Positions 7,525-15,583 are shown, numbered from the stretch's first letter. The stretch is DNA of 53,654 nt from Halococcus morrhuae DSM 1307 (GCF_000336695.1 NZ_AOMC01000142.1:23392-77045), one strand, 5' to 3'. Numbers and translations are program-made. The notes: generated by a model not told the origin, from the sequence alone.

Positions 7525-8682
7525 ATGAGCACGAACGTGGCCGTCATCGGCGCATCGATGACCCAGTTCGGACAGCGCGAAGCGTGGATTCAGGGGTTGC
7601 TCGCCGAAGCGGGCGCGGCCTGTCTCGACGATGCCGGCGTCGCGCCCGACGCCGTCGAGCATCTGTACGTCTCGAACATGGCCAGCGGCGAGTTCGAGGG
7701 CCAGACCGGCGTGCCGAACGCGTTGGCACACGACCTCGACTGCCTGCCGGCCTACACACAGCGCGTCGATCAGACATCCTCGTCCGGCGGTGCCGGCATG
7801 TACGCCGCCTGGCAGTCGGTCGCCTCGGGCGCGAGCGAGATGACACTGCTCGTGGGTGGCGAGAAGATGACGCATCGCTCGACGGGCGAGGCCACCGACG
7901 TGATCGCCTCGCTGACCCATCCCGTCGAGTACAAACACGGCGTGACGCTGCCGAGTTTCGCGGGGCTGACCGCGCGGCGCTATCTCGATCGCTACGATGC
8001 GCCGCGCGAGAGTCTCGGAAAGGTCGCGGTCAAAAATCACAGAAACGGCGTCGACAACCCGCACGCCCAGTTTCAGAAGGAGGTCGATCTCGACACCGTT
8101 CTGGAGAGTCCGGTCGTCGCCGACCCCCTTCGGTTGTACGATTTCTGTCCGATCACGGACGGGAGCGCGGCGCTGATGTTCTGTCCGGAATCAGTCGCGA
8201 AGGAGTACACCGACGAGTACGCGCTCGTGAGCGGCGTCGGCGGCGCGACCGACACCCACGTGGTCCACGAACGCGCGGAACCGACGGTGATGGGCGGCGT
8301 GGTCGAGTCGGGGAAAGAGGCCTACGAGATGAGCGGCTACGGTCCAGAGGACATCGACGTGGCCGAACTCCACGACATGTTCACGATCCTCGAATTCCTC
8401 CAGATGGAGGGACTCGATTTCGCCGAGCAGGGCGCTGCCTGGGAACTGATCGAGGAGGGAACGACCGAACACGACGGCGAGCTGCCGATCAACACCTCCG
8501 GTGGGCTGAAATCGAAGGGTCATCCCCTCGGCGCGAGCGGCGTCGCCCAGGGCTACGAGATCTACAAGCAGGTGCTCGGCGAGGCCGGTCCGCGACAGGT
8601 CGACGCCGACGTCGGACTCGCGTGTAACGTGGGTGGATTTGGCAACTGTGTCATCACCACCATCCTGGAGGCGGGCGCATGA
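7525..8682 (+). CDS. Haloarchaeal-type beta-ketothiolase, catalytic alpha subunit (Ser-His-His)
   Basis: This 385-residue thiolase-fold protein carries Ser85 where the nucleophilic Cys normally sits (RVDQTSSSGG instead of the CASGG pattern), while keeping the HDMF histidine and the GHPLGASG loop. A Ser-His-His triad is known from the two-subunit BktB and PhaA thiolases of Haloferax mediterranei, which condense acetyl-CoA with acetyl- or propionyl-CoA. The OB-fold beta subunit follows with a 4-nt overlap, matching that arrangement. I chose ATG 7525 over a longer frame from 7303, because the extra N terminus would overlap the previous gene and has no thiolase similarity. BktB and PhaA types cannot be told apart here. 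Confidence 0.87.
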   Translation: MSTNVAVIGASMTQFGQREAWIQGLLAEAGAACLDDAGVAPDAVEHLYVSNMASGEFEGQTGVPNALAHDLDCLPAYTQRVDQTSSSGGAGMYAAWQSVASGASEMTLLVGGEKMTHRSTGEATDVIASLTHPVEYKHGVTLPSFAGLTARRYLDRYDAPRESLGKVAVKNHRNGVDNPHAQFQKEVDLDTVLESPVVADPLRLYDFCPITDGSAALMFCPESVAKEYTDEYALVSGVGGATDTHVVHERAEPTVMGGVVESGKEAYEMSGYGPEDIDVAELHDMFTILEFLQMEGLDFAEQGAAWELIEEGTTEHDGELPINTSGGLKSKGHPLGASGVAQGYEIYKQVLGEAGPRQVDADVGLACNVGGFGNCVITTILEAGA

Positions 8683-9074
8683 GCCCCGAGAGCGATTCCG
8701 GCACTGGCGAGCCGCCGATGGAGGCGGCCCGCTACACGGACGGTTCGATCACCTACCCGCCACATCCGCTCGGTCCCGGTGGCACGGAGCGAACCGGCAC
8801 GGTGGATCTGAGCGAGCACACTGCGACGGTCGTCACGTGGACGACGAGCACCGCCACGCCGCCCGGCGTCCGCGAGCCGAACCACCTCGCGATCGTCGAA
8901 TTCGATATCGAGGGCGAATCGGTGCGCGCGCTCGGCCAGCTCACGACGGACGAGATCGATATCGGCGACGACGTGAAACCAGTCTATGCCGAGGAACTCC
9001 GCGATCCCGAGGCCGGCATCCGCGAACCCGCGAGTCAAGAGTGGGATGGCTATCGGTTCGAACCTATCGATTAG
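8679..9074 (+). CDS. Beta-ketothiolase beta subunit, DUF35 OB-fold protein without zinc ribbon
   Basis: The 131-residue protein starts in the stop of the thiolase gene (ATGA). Residues about 38-105 look like a DUF35 OB fold (GTVDLSEHTATVVTW ... LAIVEFDIEGESVRALGQL). It has no cysteines, so the N-terminal rubredoxin-like zinc ribbon of many DUF35 proteins is missing. In the characterised haloarchaeal thiolases the OB-fold subunit is essential for activity, so this is read as the obligate partner of the Ser-type alpha subunit. Confidence 0.8.
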   Translation: MSPESDSGTGEPPMEAARYTDGSITYPPHPLGPGGTERTGTVDLSEHTATVVTWTTSTATPPGVREPNHLAIVEFDIEGESVRALGQLTTDEIDIGDDVKPVYAEELRDPEAGIREPASQEWDGYRFEPID

Positions 9075-9574
9075 GGTGCGCCGACCGGCAGTTCCTCGCG
9101 CGTCGATTCCTCCGATCCCTCCGTCGTTTCGTCGCCTTCGAGCGCATCGAGCGCCTCACTGACGGTGTACGAGCGATCCTCGTCGGCGTGCGGGAAGACG
9201 GCGCTGAGTCGGTCGCCCTCGTAGACGGCGAGACTCATCACCGGCAGGACGAGCGCGGTGTGCGATTCGCCGGTAATCGACGAGTGACACTCGCGCGTGT
9301 CGAAAAACGGGGCGAGGCTGACGCCGTGTCTGCGCGCCCAGTCGTCGAACGTCGCGTGCATATGGTGTGTCTCGCGTTCGGAGCAGTCGGTGTCGACCGG
9401 CACCCGCTTCTCCCACGTTCGGACCGTCGCACCAGCGACCTCCCCGTCGGCGTCGAGCCACCGGAGTCGCTCGCGGACCCCCGACTGCGAATCGCGCGCG
9501 GCCGCCGGCACCGACGACCGTACGAACAGTTCGAGCTGTACGTTCCCCTCCGGCAGCGATCGTGCCCCCTCCAT
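9071..9574 (-). CDS. Conserved haloarchaeal hypothetical protein
   Basis: This 167-residue soluble protein has no family I can name with confidence. It begins with a beta-like segment (VQLELFVRSSVPAAA), contains a Cys/His-bearing middle (TDCSERETHHMHATFDDWARRHG), then a hydrophobic strand pair (TALVLPVMSLAVYEGDRLSAVFPH) and an acidic tail. The ORF extends to a GTG at 9577, but ATG at 9574 is a better start. The TATA-like GAGTTTATAG (reverse strand, about 9600-9609) is about 26 nt upstream, so the gene is probably leaderless. It converges with the thiolase operon, overlapping its stop by 4 nt. Confidence 0.65.
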   Translation of the reverse strand: MEGARSLPEGNVQLELFVRSSVPAAARDSQSGVRERLRWLDADGEVAGATVRTWEKRVPVDTDCSERETHHMHATFDDWARRHGVSLAPFFDTRECHSSITGESHTALVLPVMSLAVYEGDRLSAVFPHADEDRSYTVSEALDALEGDETTEGSEESTREELPVGAP

Positions 9575-9628
9575 CACATGCGAAGAGATGTAATCGAGAC
9601 TATAAACTCTTGTGGCCGCAGTGACCGT

Positions 9629-10243
9629 TTACTCCGCGTCTTCCTCGTCGTCGTCCTCGACCGCATCACGGATCGAATCGAGCTCGGCGTCGACATCGAT
9701 CGCGACGTCGTCATCCGATTCATCGCGTTCCTCGCGGGCGGGAACGGTCCGGTCGCGTGCGGAGCGGGTCTCCCGTCGGTCGCTCTCGGCGAGGCGATCG
9801 TCGATCTCGTCGCGGAGCGCGCGGGCCTCGTCGGCGAGCGTGCGCGCGGTCGGGTCCTGAGGTCGTCCGTCGAGCGCGCCCTGGAGATCGTCGAGCACGT
9901 CGTCGAGACGATCGAGCGCGTCCCGACCGAGACGCTCACCCTGTCGTCGCGTCTCGCGCCCGCGCTCGCTGACCTCCTCGCCGGCGCGTGCCAGTCGGAG
10001 GGCCGCCTGAAACGCTTCGAGCGCGCGGACGTTCGCTTCGAGAAACGCGATGAGCGCGGGGATCGCGAACTCGTCGGCGAGATCGAGCAGTTCGCCCGGC
10101 GTCGGCGGACGGGGCAGTCCCAGTGGTCCGCGGGGCGGTTCGCGTGGCCCGCGCGTTTCGAGTTCGTCGCGGAGCTCGGCGAGCGTCGACGAGAGATCCT
10201 CGGCGAGGCGTTCGAGTTCGGGGTCGCGTGGCGCGTCGCTCAT
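9629..10243 (-). CDS. Conserved haloarchaeal hypothetical protein, helical and acidic
   Basis: The 204-residue protein is rich in Arg, Asp and Glu. It has a proline-rich patch (PREPPRGPLGLPRPPTPGE), a segment EFAIPALIAFLEANVRALEAFQAALRLA that is probably an amphipathic helix, then long charged helices likely to form a coiled coil, and an acidic tail ending DDDEEDAE. No catalytic motif is visible. The start at 10243 was chosen because sequence further upstream reads as noncoding and contains the promoter of the divergent gene at 10392. Confidence 0.6.
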   Translation of the reverse strand: MSDAPRDPELERLAEDLSSTLAELRDELETRGPREPPRGPLGLPRPPTPGELLDLADEFAIPALIAFLEANVRALEAFQAALRLARAGEEVSERGRETRRQGERLGRDALDRLDDVLDDLQGALDGRPQDPTARTLADEARALRDEIDDRLAESDRRETRSARDRTVPAREERDESDDDVAIDVDAELDSIRDAVEDDDEEDAE

Positions 10244-10347
10244 ATCCGCAGTTCGGGGTCCAACGTGAAAAGGTCGGGTTCCCGTGTCGTTCCCAACCTC
10301 CGGCAGCGTTTCGAATATGGTGACAACGTTTATCACGATGTGGCCCC

Positions 10348-10369
10348 TCGGTGCAACTAGCGGCACCGA
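10348..10369 (+). ncRNA. Hairpin in the leader of a small-protein gene
   Basis: TCGGTGC (10348-10354) pairs perfectly with GCACCGA (10363-10369) around an 8-nt loop. It lies between the TATA-like GTTTATCA (about 10328-10335) and the ATG at 10392, so it would fall at the 5' end of the transcript. Most genes here are leaderless, so a structured leader is unusual. Confidence 0.4.
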
Positions 10370-10391
10370 AAACCGACACTACCCAAAACCA

Positions 10392-10565
10392 ATGAGCACG
10401 TCCCCACAGGAGTCGCCCTCCGACACCTCGGCGAGCGTACCGGCACGCGAAGAACGCCTCGTCGCCTTCGAGCGCGAGGACGGCGCAGTCGTCATCTACG
10501 ACGAGCGCGAACACACGGCGTGGCTCCAGTCGAGCGGTGCGGTCCCGATCGCCGACGCACGGTAG
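10392..10565 (+). CDS. Small conserved haloarchaeal protein (57 aa)
   Basis: The short soluble protein has a Ser/Pro-rich disordered N terminus followed by EERLVAFEREDGAVVIYDEREHTAWLQSSGAVPI, which looks like a compact beta domain. Short proteins with this kind of sequence are common in haloarchaea and have no known function. The ATG at 10392 is preferred because it begins the acidic coding-like stretch. A TATA-like box lies about 60 nt upstream, leaving a leader of roughly 30-40 nt with a hairpin. Confidence 0.6.
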   Translation: MSTSPQESPSDTSASVPAREERLVAFEREDGAVVIYDEREHTAWLQSSGAVPIADAR

Positions 10566-10603
10566 CCATCACCGTTTTTAGCCCGCTCGTTCTCACGCAC
10601 GAC

Positions 10604-11077
10604 ATGCATCGACGGGCAGCAGCCTTCGCCGAGCGGGCCGAGCAGGAGCACGGCATCGCGGTCGACGTCCACGAGTTCCCCGACGGAACCAGGACGGCGA
10701 GCGCCGCGGCCGCGGCCATCGGCTGCGACGTCGCCCAGATCGCGAGTTCGCTCGTGTTCGTGGCCCCGGAACCGGTCGTCGTGGTCACGAGCGGGGCCAA
10801 TCGCGTGAGTGAGAACAAACTCGCCACCGTTCGCGACGTCGACGAGAACGCGGTCGCGATGGCCGACGCCGACACGGTGCGCGAGACCGTCGGCTGGTCG
10901 ATCGGCGGCGTCCCGCCGTTCTGTCACGATACGTCCGTCCCGGTCTATCTCGACGAAACGCTCCAGACGTTCGACACCGTCTGGGCCGCCGCGGGCACGC
11001 CCGAGGCTGTCTTCCCGATCGCACCCGAGCGCCTCCGCGAACTCGCCGACGCACGGCCCGTCGACGTGGCCGAGTAG
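10604..11077 (+). CDS. YbaK/EbsC family aminoacyl-tRNA deacylase
   Basis: The 157-residue protein matches the YbaK/ProX editing-domain family. It shows a family-typical HEFPDGTRTASAAAAAIGCDVAQIASSLVF segment, followed by VVVVTSGANRVSENKLA and the G-rich TVGWSIGGVPPFCH loop. Members hydrolyse mischarged tRNA such as Cys-tRNA(Pro) or Ala-tRNA(Pro) in the cytosol. It is a free-standing editing domain, with no synthetase fused. ATG 10604 is the first methionine before the conserved region. A TTTTTA box about 25 nt upstream (near 10575) supports a leaderless transcript. Confidence 0.85.
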   Translation: MHRRAAAFAERAEQEHGIAVDVHEFPDGTRTASAAAAAIGCDVAQIASSLVFVAPEPVVVVTSGANRVSENKLATVRDVDENAVAMADADTVRETVGWSIGGVPPFCHDTSVPVYLDETLQTFDTVWAAAGTPEAVFPIAPERLRELADARPVDVAE

Positions 11078-11087
11078 GCCCGACGAG

Positions 11088-11344
11088 TCAGTCGGGCGGG
11101 TCCTCGATGTCGCCCGCGATGGCCTCGAAGGCGTCGGCGCGGTCACGAGCCCAACCACCTGTTCGCCGTCCGTATCGACGATGGGTGCACGTTCCCGATT
11201 TTCCTCCCGAAAGCGATCGACGAGCTCGCTGATCGGGATGTCGGACGGGACGGTCAACGGATCGGTGGCGAGCGTTTCGAGATCGGGATCGCCGTTCCGG
11301 GGGAGAGGAGAAGGGGGGGGGGAGACATCGACTTCCGAGAACAT
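11088..11344 (-). pseudogene. CBS-domain protein remnant with a frameshift
   Basis: The frame from ATG 11344 reads a low-complexity N terminus, then DLETLATDPLTVPSDIPISELVDRF and EQVVGLVTA, the typical strand-helix pattern of a CBS domain. It then shifts to PTPSRPSRA. One frame over, the expected ending DAFEAIAGDIEDPPD* appears and stops at 11088. A single frameshift near 11152 therefore separates two halves of one CBS unit. Only one CBS domain is left, so it may be the tail of a larger lost gene. A run of ten C (coding strand) at 11313-11322 lies near the N terminus and could be a second slippage site. Confidence 0.65.
11299..11325. repeat. Purine tract with a G10 run
   Basis: Twenty-seven consecutive purines on the plus strand include ten G at 11313-11322. 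The tract lies inside the CBS remnant. A similar tract of opposite polarity with a C10 run is at 37179-37263. Confidence 0.8.
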
Positions 11345-11387
11345 CGCGGGCCGACGGTTTTTACCCGCCGCCGACCTCGCCCGACGT

Positions 11388-12014
11388 ATGCGATCGACAG
11401 TTACTGCCGCATGTCTCGTCGTTCTGCTCTGTGGTGCGGGGATGGCCGTCGTCCCGGCAGCGGCCCAGTCCCAGCAGGCCCAGCCACAGCAGGGCGACGG
11501 CGTGCGGACGCCGAACGCGACGATGGTCTTCACCGACCAGACCACGAACGGGACGACCGTTCAACTCAACTCCGTCAACCTCTCACAGGGCGGGTTCGTG
11601 GCGATCCACGACGCGAACCTCACGGACGAGAACGACACCGTCGGCAGCGTCATCGGCGTCTCCGAGAAACTCGGTGCCGGCCCGCATCAGGACGTCCGGG
11701 TCCGGCTCTACGGGGTCGACGGACGCCAGTTCAACCAGTCGCGCCTGCGGACGAATGGCTCGCTGACCGCGATGGCGCACTTCGATTCGAACGGGAACGA
11801 CCGCTTCGACTTCGTCCGATCGAACGGCAGCGTCGACGGACCGTACGTCGCGGGAACGGGGACGATCACCGAGAGCGCCGTCGTCTCGGTCGAGCGCGAG
11901 GAGACGACCCCCGACAGCGCGCTCGATATCGGTCTCGTCCCGATCGTCGCCGCCGGGCTCGTGGTGGTCCTGCTGATCGTGCTTGCGGCGGTTGTAGTCC
12001 GGCGTCGGCGATAA
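11388..12014 (+). CDS. Secreted, C-terminally membrane-anchored protein (DUF7282-like)
   Basis: The 208-residue protein has a Sec-type signal peptide (residues 1-27, ending near AAAQS), an extracellular domain of about 140 residues, and a C-terminal transmembrane helix followed by VVRRRR. The ectodomain shows a pattern I associate with the haloarchaeal DUF7282 domain: FVAIHDANLTDENDTVGSVIGVSEKL, then VRVRLYG and TAMAHFDSNGNDRFDF. Several N-X-S/T sequons suggest glycosylation. Function is unknown; a cell-surface role is implied by topology. The TTTTTA box (about 11358-11363) is 25-30 nt before ATG 11388, consistent with a leaderless message. Confidence 0.75.
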   Translation: MRSTVTAACLVVLLCGAGMAVVPAAAQSQQAQPQQGDGVRTPNATMVFTDQTTNGTTVQLNSVNLSQGGFVAIHDANLTDENDTVGSVIGVSEKLGAGPHQDVRVRLYGVDGRQFNQSRLRTNGSLTAMAHFDSNGNDRFDFVRSNGSVDGPYVAGTGTITESAVVSVEREETTPDSALDIGLVPIVAAGLVVVLLIVLAAVVVRRRR

Positions 12015-12017
12015 CCC

Positions 12018-12575
12018 TCAGCTCTCCGACCCGCTTCGTTGCGATCGATACCAGCCGCGAAGCGCGCCGAGCCCCGGCCGACCGTCGCGCAGCCAGGCCA
12101 GCACCGCGAGCGCCACGAGGAGGAACTCGAACGCCACGAGCGGCGTGAGCTCGAAGTCGAGCAGGTGGATGGCGAACCCCATGCTCGTGTCGTAGGCGGG
12201 CTGGTCGAGCACCGGCCAGCCGAGATAGCGGACGTAGGCGTACTCGCCGCCGAGCAGCGGCGACAGCGCGTCGGCGAACGGGTGGGTGATGTAGCCGACG
12301 GCGAAGGCCAGCGCCGGCCGTGCCAGCCCGTGACGACGGGCGTAGGCGTAGATCAGCGTACAAATGATGGTCGCTGTGAGCAGTGAGTGAGCGAACGAGC
12401 GCCCGCTCGGCAGCACGTGAAACGTCCACGCGAGCGGTTTGTCGACGAGATCGGGAAACTGCGTACCGACGGCGACCGCGATTGCCGCGCCGGCGCTCGG
12501 CGTTCTCCCGAAGCGCCAACGCGAGAGCGCGGTGTAGACGAGATAGCCGACGGCGAGATGTCCCCACGGCCACAT
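12018..12575 (-). CDS. DUF457/YdjM-like membrane metal-dependent hydrolase family protein
   Basis: The 185-residue membrane protein begins MWPWGHLAVGYLVY, with the early His typical of the DUF457 family. It continues with GTQFPDLVDKP, SFAHSLLTA and VGYITHPFADALSPL, which supply the conserved Asp/His residues proposed to bind metal. Four or five transmembrane segments are visible. The family includes YdjM, an SOS-induced membrane protein of E. coli; the actual substrate is unknown. The ATG at 12575 is chosen because upstream sequence overlaps the promoter of the dgcN gene. It converges with the preceding secreted protein with 3 nt between stops. Confidence 0.8.
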   Translation of the reverse strand: MWPWGHLAVGYLVYTALSRWRFGRTPSAGAAIAVAVGTQFPDLVDKPLAWTFHVLPSGRSFAHSLLTATIICTLIYAYARRHGLARPALAFAVGYITHPFADALSPLLGGEYAYVRYLGWPVLDQPAYDTSMGFAIHLLDFELTPLVAFEFLLVALAVLAWLRDGRPGLGALRGWYRSQRSGSES

Positions 12576-12674
12576 ACACCCCGCTACCGCCGTCGACGCC
12601 TTACCCGCTTCGAAGCCGTCCGGCGCGCCCCTGGATGGTCGGCATTTAAATCCTCGCTCGCCCTCCCGGGAGAC

Positions 12675-13688
12675 ATGACCGTCGCACTGCTCGCCCACGA
12701 GAAGTTCCCGGAAGACGCGAAAACCGCCGTCAGCATGCTCCGGTACGCCGATGACGAGATCGTCGCGGTGCTCGACCGCGACCGCGCCGGCACGCGCGTC
12801 AGCGATCACCTCTCGGGTGTCCAGGACGCGCCGATCGTCGCCGGGATGGACGACGTCGACGACTGCGACGAACTGCTCGTCGGCATCGCGCCGATCGGCG
12901 GCGGCTTCGACGACTCGTGGCGACCCGACGTCCGAGCTGCGTTGGAACGTGGCTGTGACGTCACCGCCGGACTGCACTACTTCCTGAACGACGACGAGGA
13001 GTTCGCCGACCTCGCCGCGGCGAACGACTGCGAACTCCGCGACGTGCGCGAGCCGTCGCCCGATCTAACGGTGAGCGAGGGGGTCGCCGACGAGGTCGAC
13101 GCCGAGGTGATTCTCACTGTCGGAACGGACTGTTCGGTCGGGAAGATGACCGCGACGCTCGAACTCTACGAGGCCGCCCGCGAGCAGGGCGCGGACGCCG
13201 CGTTCATCCCGACGGGCCAGACGGGCATCATGATCGCGGGCTGGGGCAACCCGATCGATCGCGTCGTGAGCGACTTCACCGCGGGTGCGGTCGAGGAGAT
13301 GATTCTGGAGAAGGGGAACGACCACGACTACCTCTTCGTCGAGGGGCAGGGCTCGATCGTCCATCCGGCCTACTCGGCGGTGACCTGCGGTATCCTCCAC
13401 GGCGCGATGCCCGACGAGCTCGTGCTCTGTCACGAGGCGGGCCGCGAGGTGATCCACGGCTACGAGGACACCCCGCTCCCGGCGCTGCCCGAGTACGTCG
13501 ATCTCTACGAGAGTCTTGCCGGCCCGGTCCACGACGCCGACGTCGTCGCGGGCGCGCTCAACACCCGATCGCTCGACACCGACGAGGGCGCGCGCTCGGC
13601 GGTCGACGCCTACTCGCGAACGCTCTCGGTGCCGGCGAGCGATCCGATCCGCTTCGGCAGCGACGAGCTGCTGGAGGCGCTGTTGTGA
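12675..13688 (+). CDS. dgcN: DUF1611 protein, D-glutamate N-acetyltransferase DgcN
   Basis: The 337-residue protein belongs to the DUF1611 P-loop family. It has an N-terminal Rossmann-like part (residues 1-140), a P-loop GTDCSVGKMT at 150-159, then FIPTGQTGIMIAGWG and FVEGQGSIVHPAYS. DgcN, together with the enolase-superfamily racemase DgcA, makes up a D-glutamate catabolic pathway reported in marine Proteobacteria and halophilic archaea: DgcN acetylates D-Glu and DgcA racemises N-acetyl-D-Glu. Here dgcA follows with a GTGA overlap, the expected pairing. The start is ATG 12675 just after a TTTAAAT box (about 12645-12651). Confidence 0.85.
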   Translation: MTVALLAHEKFPEDAKTAVSMLRYADDEIVAVLDRDRAGTRVSDHLSGVQDAPIVAGMDDVDDCDELLVGIAPIGGGFDDSWRPDVRAALERGCDVTAGLHYFLNDDEEFADLAAANDCELRDVREPSPDLTVSEGVADEVDAEVILTVGTDCSVGKMTATLELYEAAREQGADAAFIPTGQTGIMIAGWGNPIDRVVSDFTAGAVEEMILEKGNDHDYLFVEGQGSIVHPAYSAVTCGILHGAMPDELVLCHEAGREVIHGYEDTPLPALPEYVDLYESLAGPVHDADVVAGALNTRSLDTDEGARSAVDAYSRTLSVPASDPIRFGSDELLEALL

Positions 13689-14725
13689 ATCTCGAAACGA
13701 GCTTCGAGCGGCTGACGCTCGACCTCGCCGACCCGTTCACGATCTCCAGGGGCACGCAGGAAACCGCCGAAAACGTCCTCGTGCGGATCGCCGACGGCGA
13801 ACACGAGGGTATCGGCGCGGCTGCCCCCTCCGAACACTACGGCGAGACCGCCGCGACCGTCGAGGCCGTCCTTCCCGATCTGCTTGCCGTCGTCGAAGAG
13901 GTCGGCGATCCGCACGCGCTGGAACGCATCGAACGCCGGATGGCCCACACCGTTCGGGACAACCCGGCTGCGCGCGTGGCGGTCTCGATCGCGCTCCACG
14001 ATCTCGCGGCGAAACGCCTCGACGTCCCGCTCCATCGCTACTGGGGGCTCGATCCCGAGGCTACGCCGGCGACCTCCTTCACGATCGGGCTCGACAGCAC
14101 CGAGCGGATGCGCGAGAAGACCGAAAGCGCGGTCGCGGCGGGTCACTCGGTGCTCAAGGTAAAGCTCGGTACCGAACGCGATCGCGAGATCATCGATGCG
14201 ATCCGTGACGTCGCCCCCGACATTCGCCTGCGTGTCGACGCCAACGAGGCCTGGACGCCCCACGAGGCGCTCGACAACATCGACGTGCTCGCCGACTTCG
14301 ACGTTGAGTTCGTCGAACAGCCTGTCTCGGCCGAGAATGGGACGGGGCTCGAATACGTCCACGAGCGCTCACCTCTCCCCATCGCCGCCGACGAGTCCTG
14401 CGTGACGCTCGCGGATATCCCCCGTGTCGCCGAGCACGCCGACATCGCCAACATCAAACTGATGAAATGTGGCGGGTTGCGCGAGGCGAAACGAATGATC
14501 CACGCGGCGCGCGCCCACGGGTTGGAGGTGATGTGTGGCTGCATGATCGAATCGAACGCCGCCATCGCCGCCGCCTGCCAGCTCGCGCCGCTGCTCGACT
14601 ACGCCGATCTCGACGGCTCGCTGCTGCTCGCCGACGATCCCTACGGGGGAGTGCCGATCGAGGGCGGCGAGATCGATCTCCACGGTGTCGAACGCTCCGG
14701 AACGGCTGCCCGGGCGCTCGACTGA
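13685..14725 (+). CDS. dgcA: N-acetyl-D-glutamate racemase DgcA / dipeptide epimerase family
   Basis: The 346-residue enolase-superfamily protein has the full active-site set of the dipeptide epimerase-like MLE group: KVK (Lys158, Lys160), metal ligands Asp185 (VDAN), Glu211 (EQP) and Asp236 (ADES), and a catalytic Lys in NIKLMKCGG (about Lys258). It starts at GTG 13685 inside the stop of dgcN, so the two are translationally coupled. On sequence alone it could be an L-Ala-D/L-Glu epimerase. The neighbouring dgcN makes N-acetyl-glutamate racemisation the better reading. No deacetylase or further pathway gene is adjacent. Confidence 0.85.
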   Translation: MNLETSFERLTLDLADPFTISRGTQETAENVLVRIADGEHEGIGAAAPSEHYGETAATVEAVLPDLLAVVEEVGDPHALERIERRMAHTVRDNPAARVAVSIALHDLAAKRLDVPLHRYWGLDPEATPATSFTIGLDSTERMREKTESAVAAGHSVLKVKLGTERDREIIDAIRDVAPDIRLRVDANEAWTPHEALDNIDVLADFDVEFVEQPVSAENGTGLEYVHERSPLPIAADESCVTLADIPRVAEHADIANIKLMKCGGLREAKRMIHAARAHGLEVMCGCMIESNAAIAAACQLAPLLDYADLDGSLLLADDPYGGVPIEGGEIDLHGVERSGTAARALD

Positions 14726-14862
14726 GCGGGTACACGGTCGGGAATCGTCGCGAAACGCCTCTTATCGGCTGCCTTCCAGCGATTCGATACAGTTCTGTGT
14801 ATGAATAGTGTGCAAAGATTTATACGACATGGCAGTATTTTAGCTAGTGGACGGTAGGAATT

Positions 14863-14876
14863 ACGACGAAAGTCGT
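14863..14876 (+). ncRNA. GAAA-tetraloop hairpin in the 5' leader of the Tat-exported protein gene
   Basis: ACGAC-GAAA-GTCGT forms a five-pair stem with a GNRA loop. The likely TATA box ATTTATACG is at 14818-14826, placing the start of transcription near 14850 and giving a leader of about 75 nt before ATG 14927. The hairpin is near the beginning of that leader. Confidence 0.4.
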
Positions 14877-14926
14877 GTGAATTGGGGCGACCCGAGATTC
14901 GACCCCGTCCACGAAACAGAGACAAA

Positions 14927-15583
14927 ATGGACGACAACAACACGTTTCTCAGTCGACGGCGCATCATCAAGGGAGCCGGCGTGGCTACCGGTATCGGTAT
15001 CATCGGCGGCGGCAGCCTGCTGTACTCCTCACAGCCCGCACTCGCCGCGGTCGGCAGCAGTCCGATATCAGCCTCCAACCTCTCGATCACGGCCAACAAC
15101 AACGCCGTGACCGAGGTGACTGTCGAGCCCGTGCTCTCGCTCAAGTGGTCGAGTTTCAGTTCGGGGATCTCCGGGTTCGATATCGATGTCACGGCCGGAC
15201 CGTCGGGCGGATCTCTCAGCTCGGCAGCGAATTTGACCGGTGTCAGCGACGGCACGACGGCCGGCGTTTCGAGCTACTCCGTCCAGAACACCGGGTCGAA
15301 CGGTGATTCGGAAGGGATCGCGGATATCTCGCTTGCCGGCATCGGCCTCGTGAGCAGCGGTGCGCTCACCCAGTCCGACCTCCCGAGCGGTGTCACTGAT
15401 GGGACGTCCGGCACGAAAACCGTCGACTTCGCGGTGACAGTGACTGCCAACAGCGCGAGCGGCAACGGTAGCGCCACCGACACGTCACCCGACCCGGCGG
15501 GATCGTTCGACGTGACGCTCAACAACGACGCCGGGACCACCAACGCGACCGGGAACATCAACACCAGCGGCACCAGCGGGTAA
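14927..15583 (+). CDS. Tat-exported secreted protein of unknown function
   Basis: The 218-residue protein starts with a twin-arginine signal (SRRRIIKGAGVATGIGIIGG) and a probable signal peptidase I site near ALAAV, with no lipobox. The mature chain is low in charge and rich in Ser, Gly, Asn and Thr, with alternating beta-prone segments (VTEVTVEPVLSLKWSSFSSG, VDFAVTVTA) and several N-X-S/T sequons. The C terminus ends in an N/T/S/G repeat (NATGNINTSGTSG). It looks like a secreted beta-sandwich, possibly a surface or pilus-like subunit. I do not recognise the family. Its unusually low acidity stands out from neighbours. Confidence 0.7.
   Translation: MDDNNTFLSRRRIIKGAGVATGIGIIGGGSLLYSSQPALAAVGSSPISASNLSITANNNAVTEVTVEPVLSLKWSSFSSGISGFDIDVTAGPSGGSLSSAANLTGVSDGTTAGVSSYSVQNTGSNGDSEGIADISLAGIGLVSSGALTQSDLPSGVTDGTSGTKTVDFAVTVTANSASGNGSATDTSPDPAGSFDVTLNNDAGTTNATGNINTSGTSG

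Noticed and set aside
7525-8682. Loss of the catalytic cysteine as a sign of an inactive thiolase
   Set aside because: Haloarchaeal two-subunit beta-ketothiolases use Ser-His-His, and the OB-fold partner gene is present, so the serine is expected.
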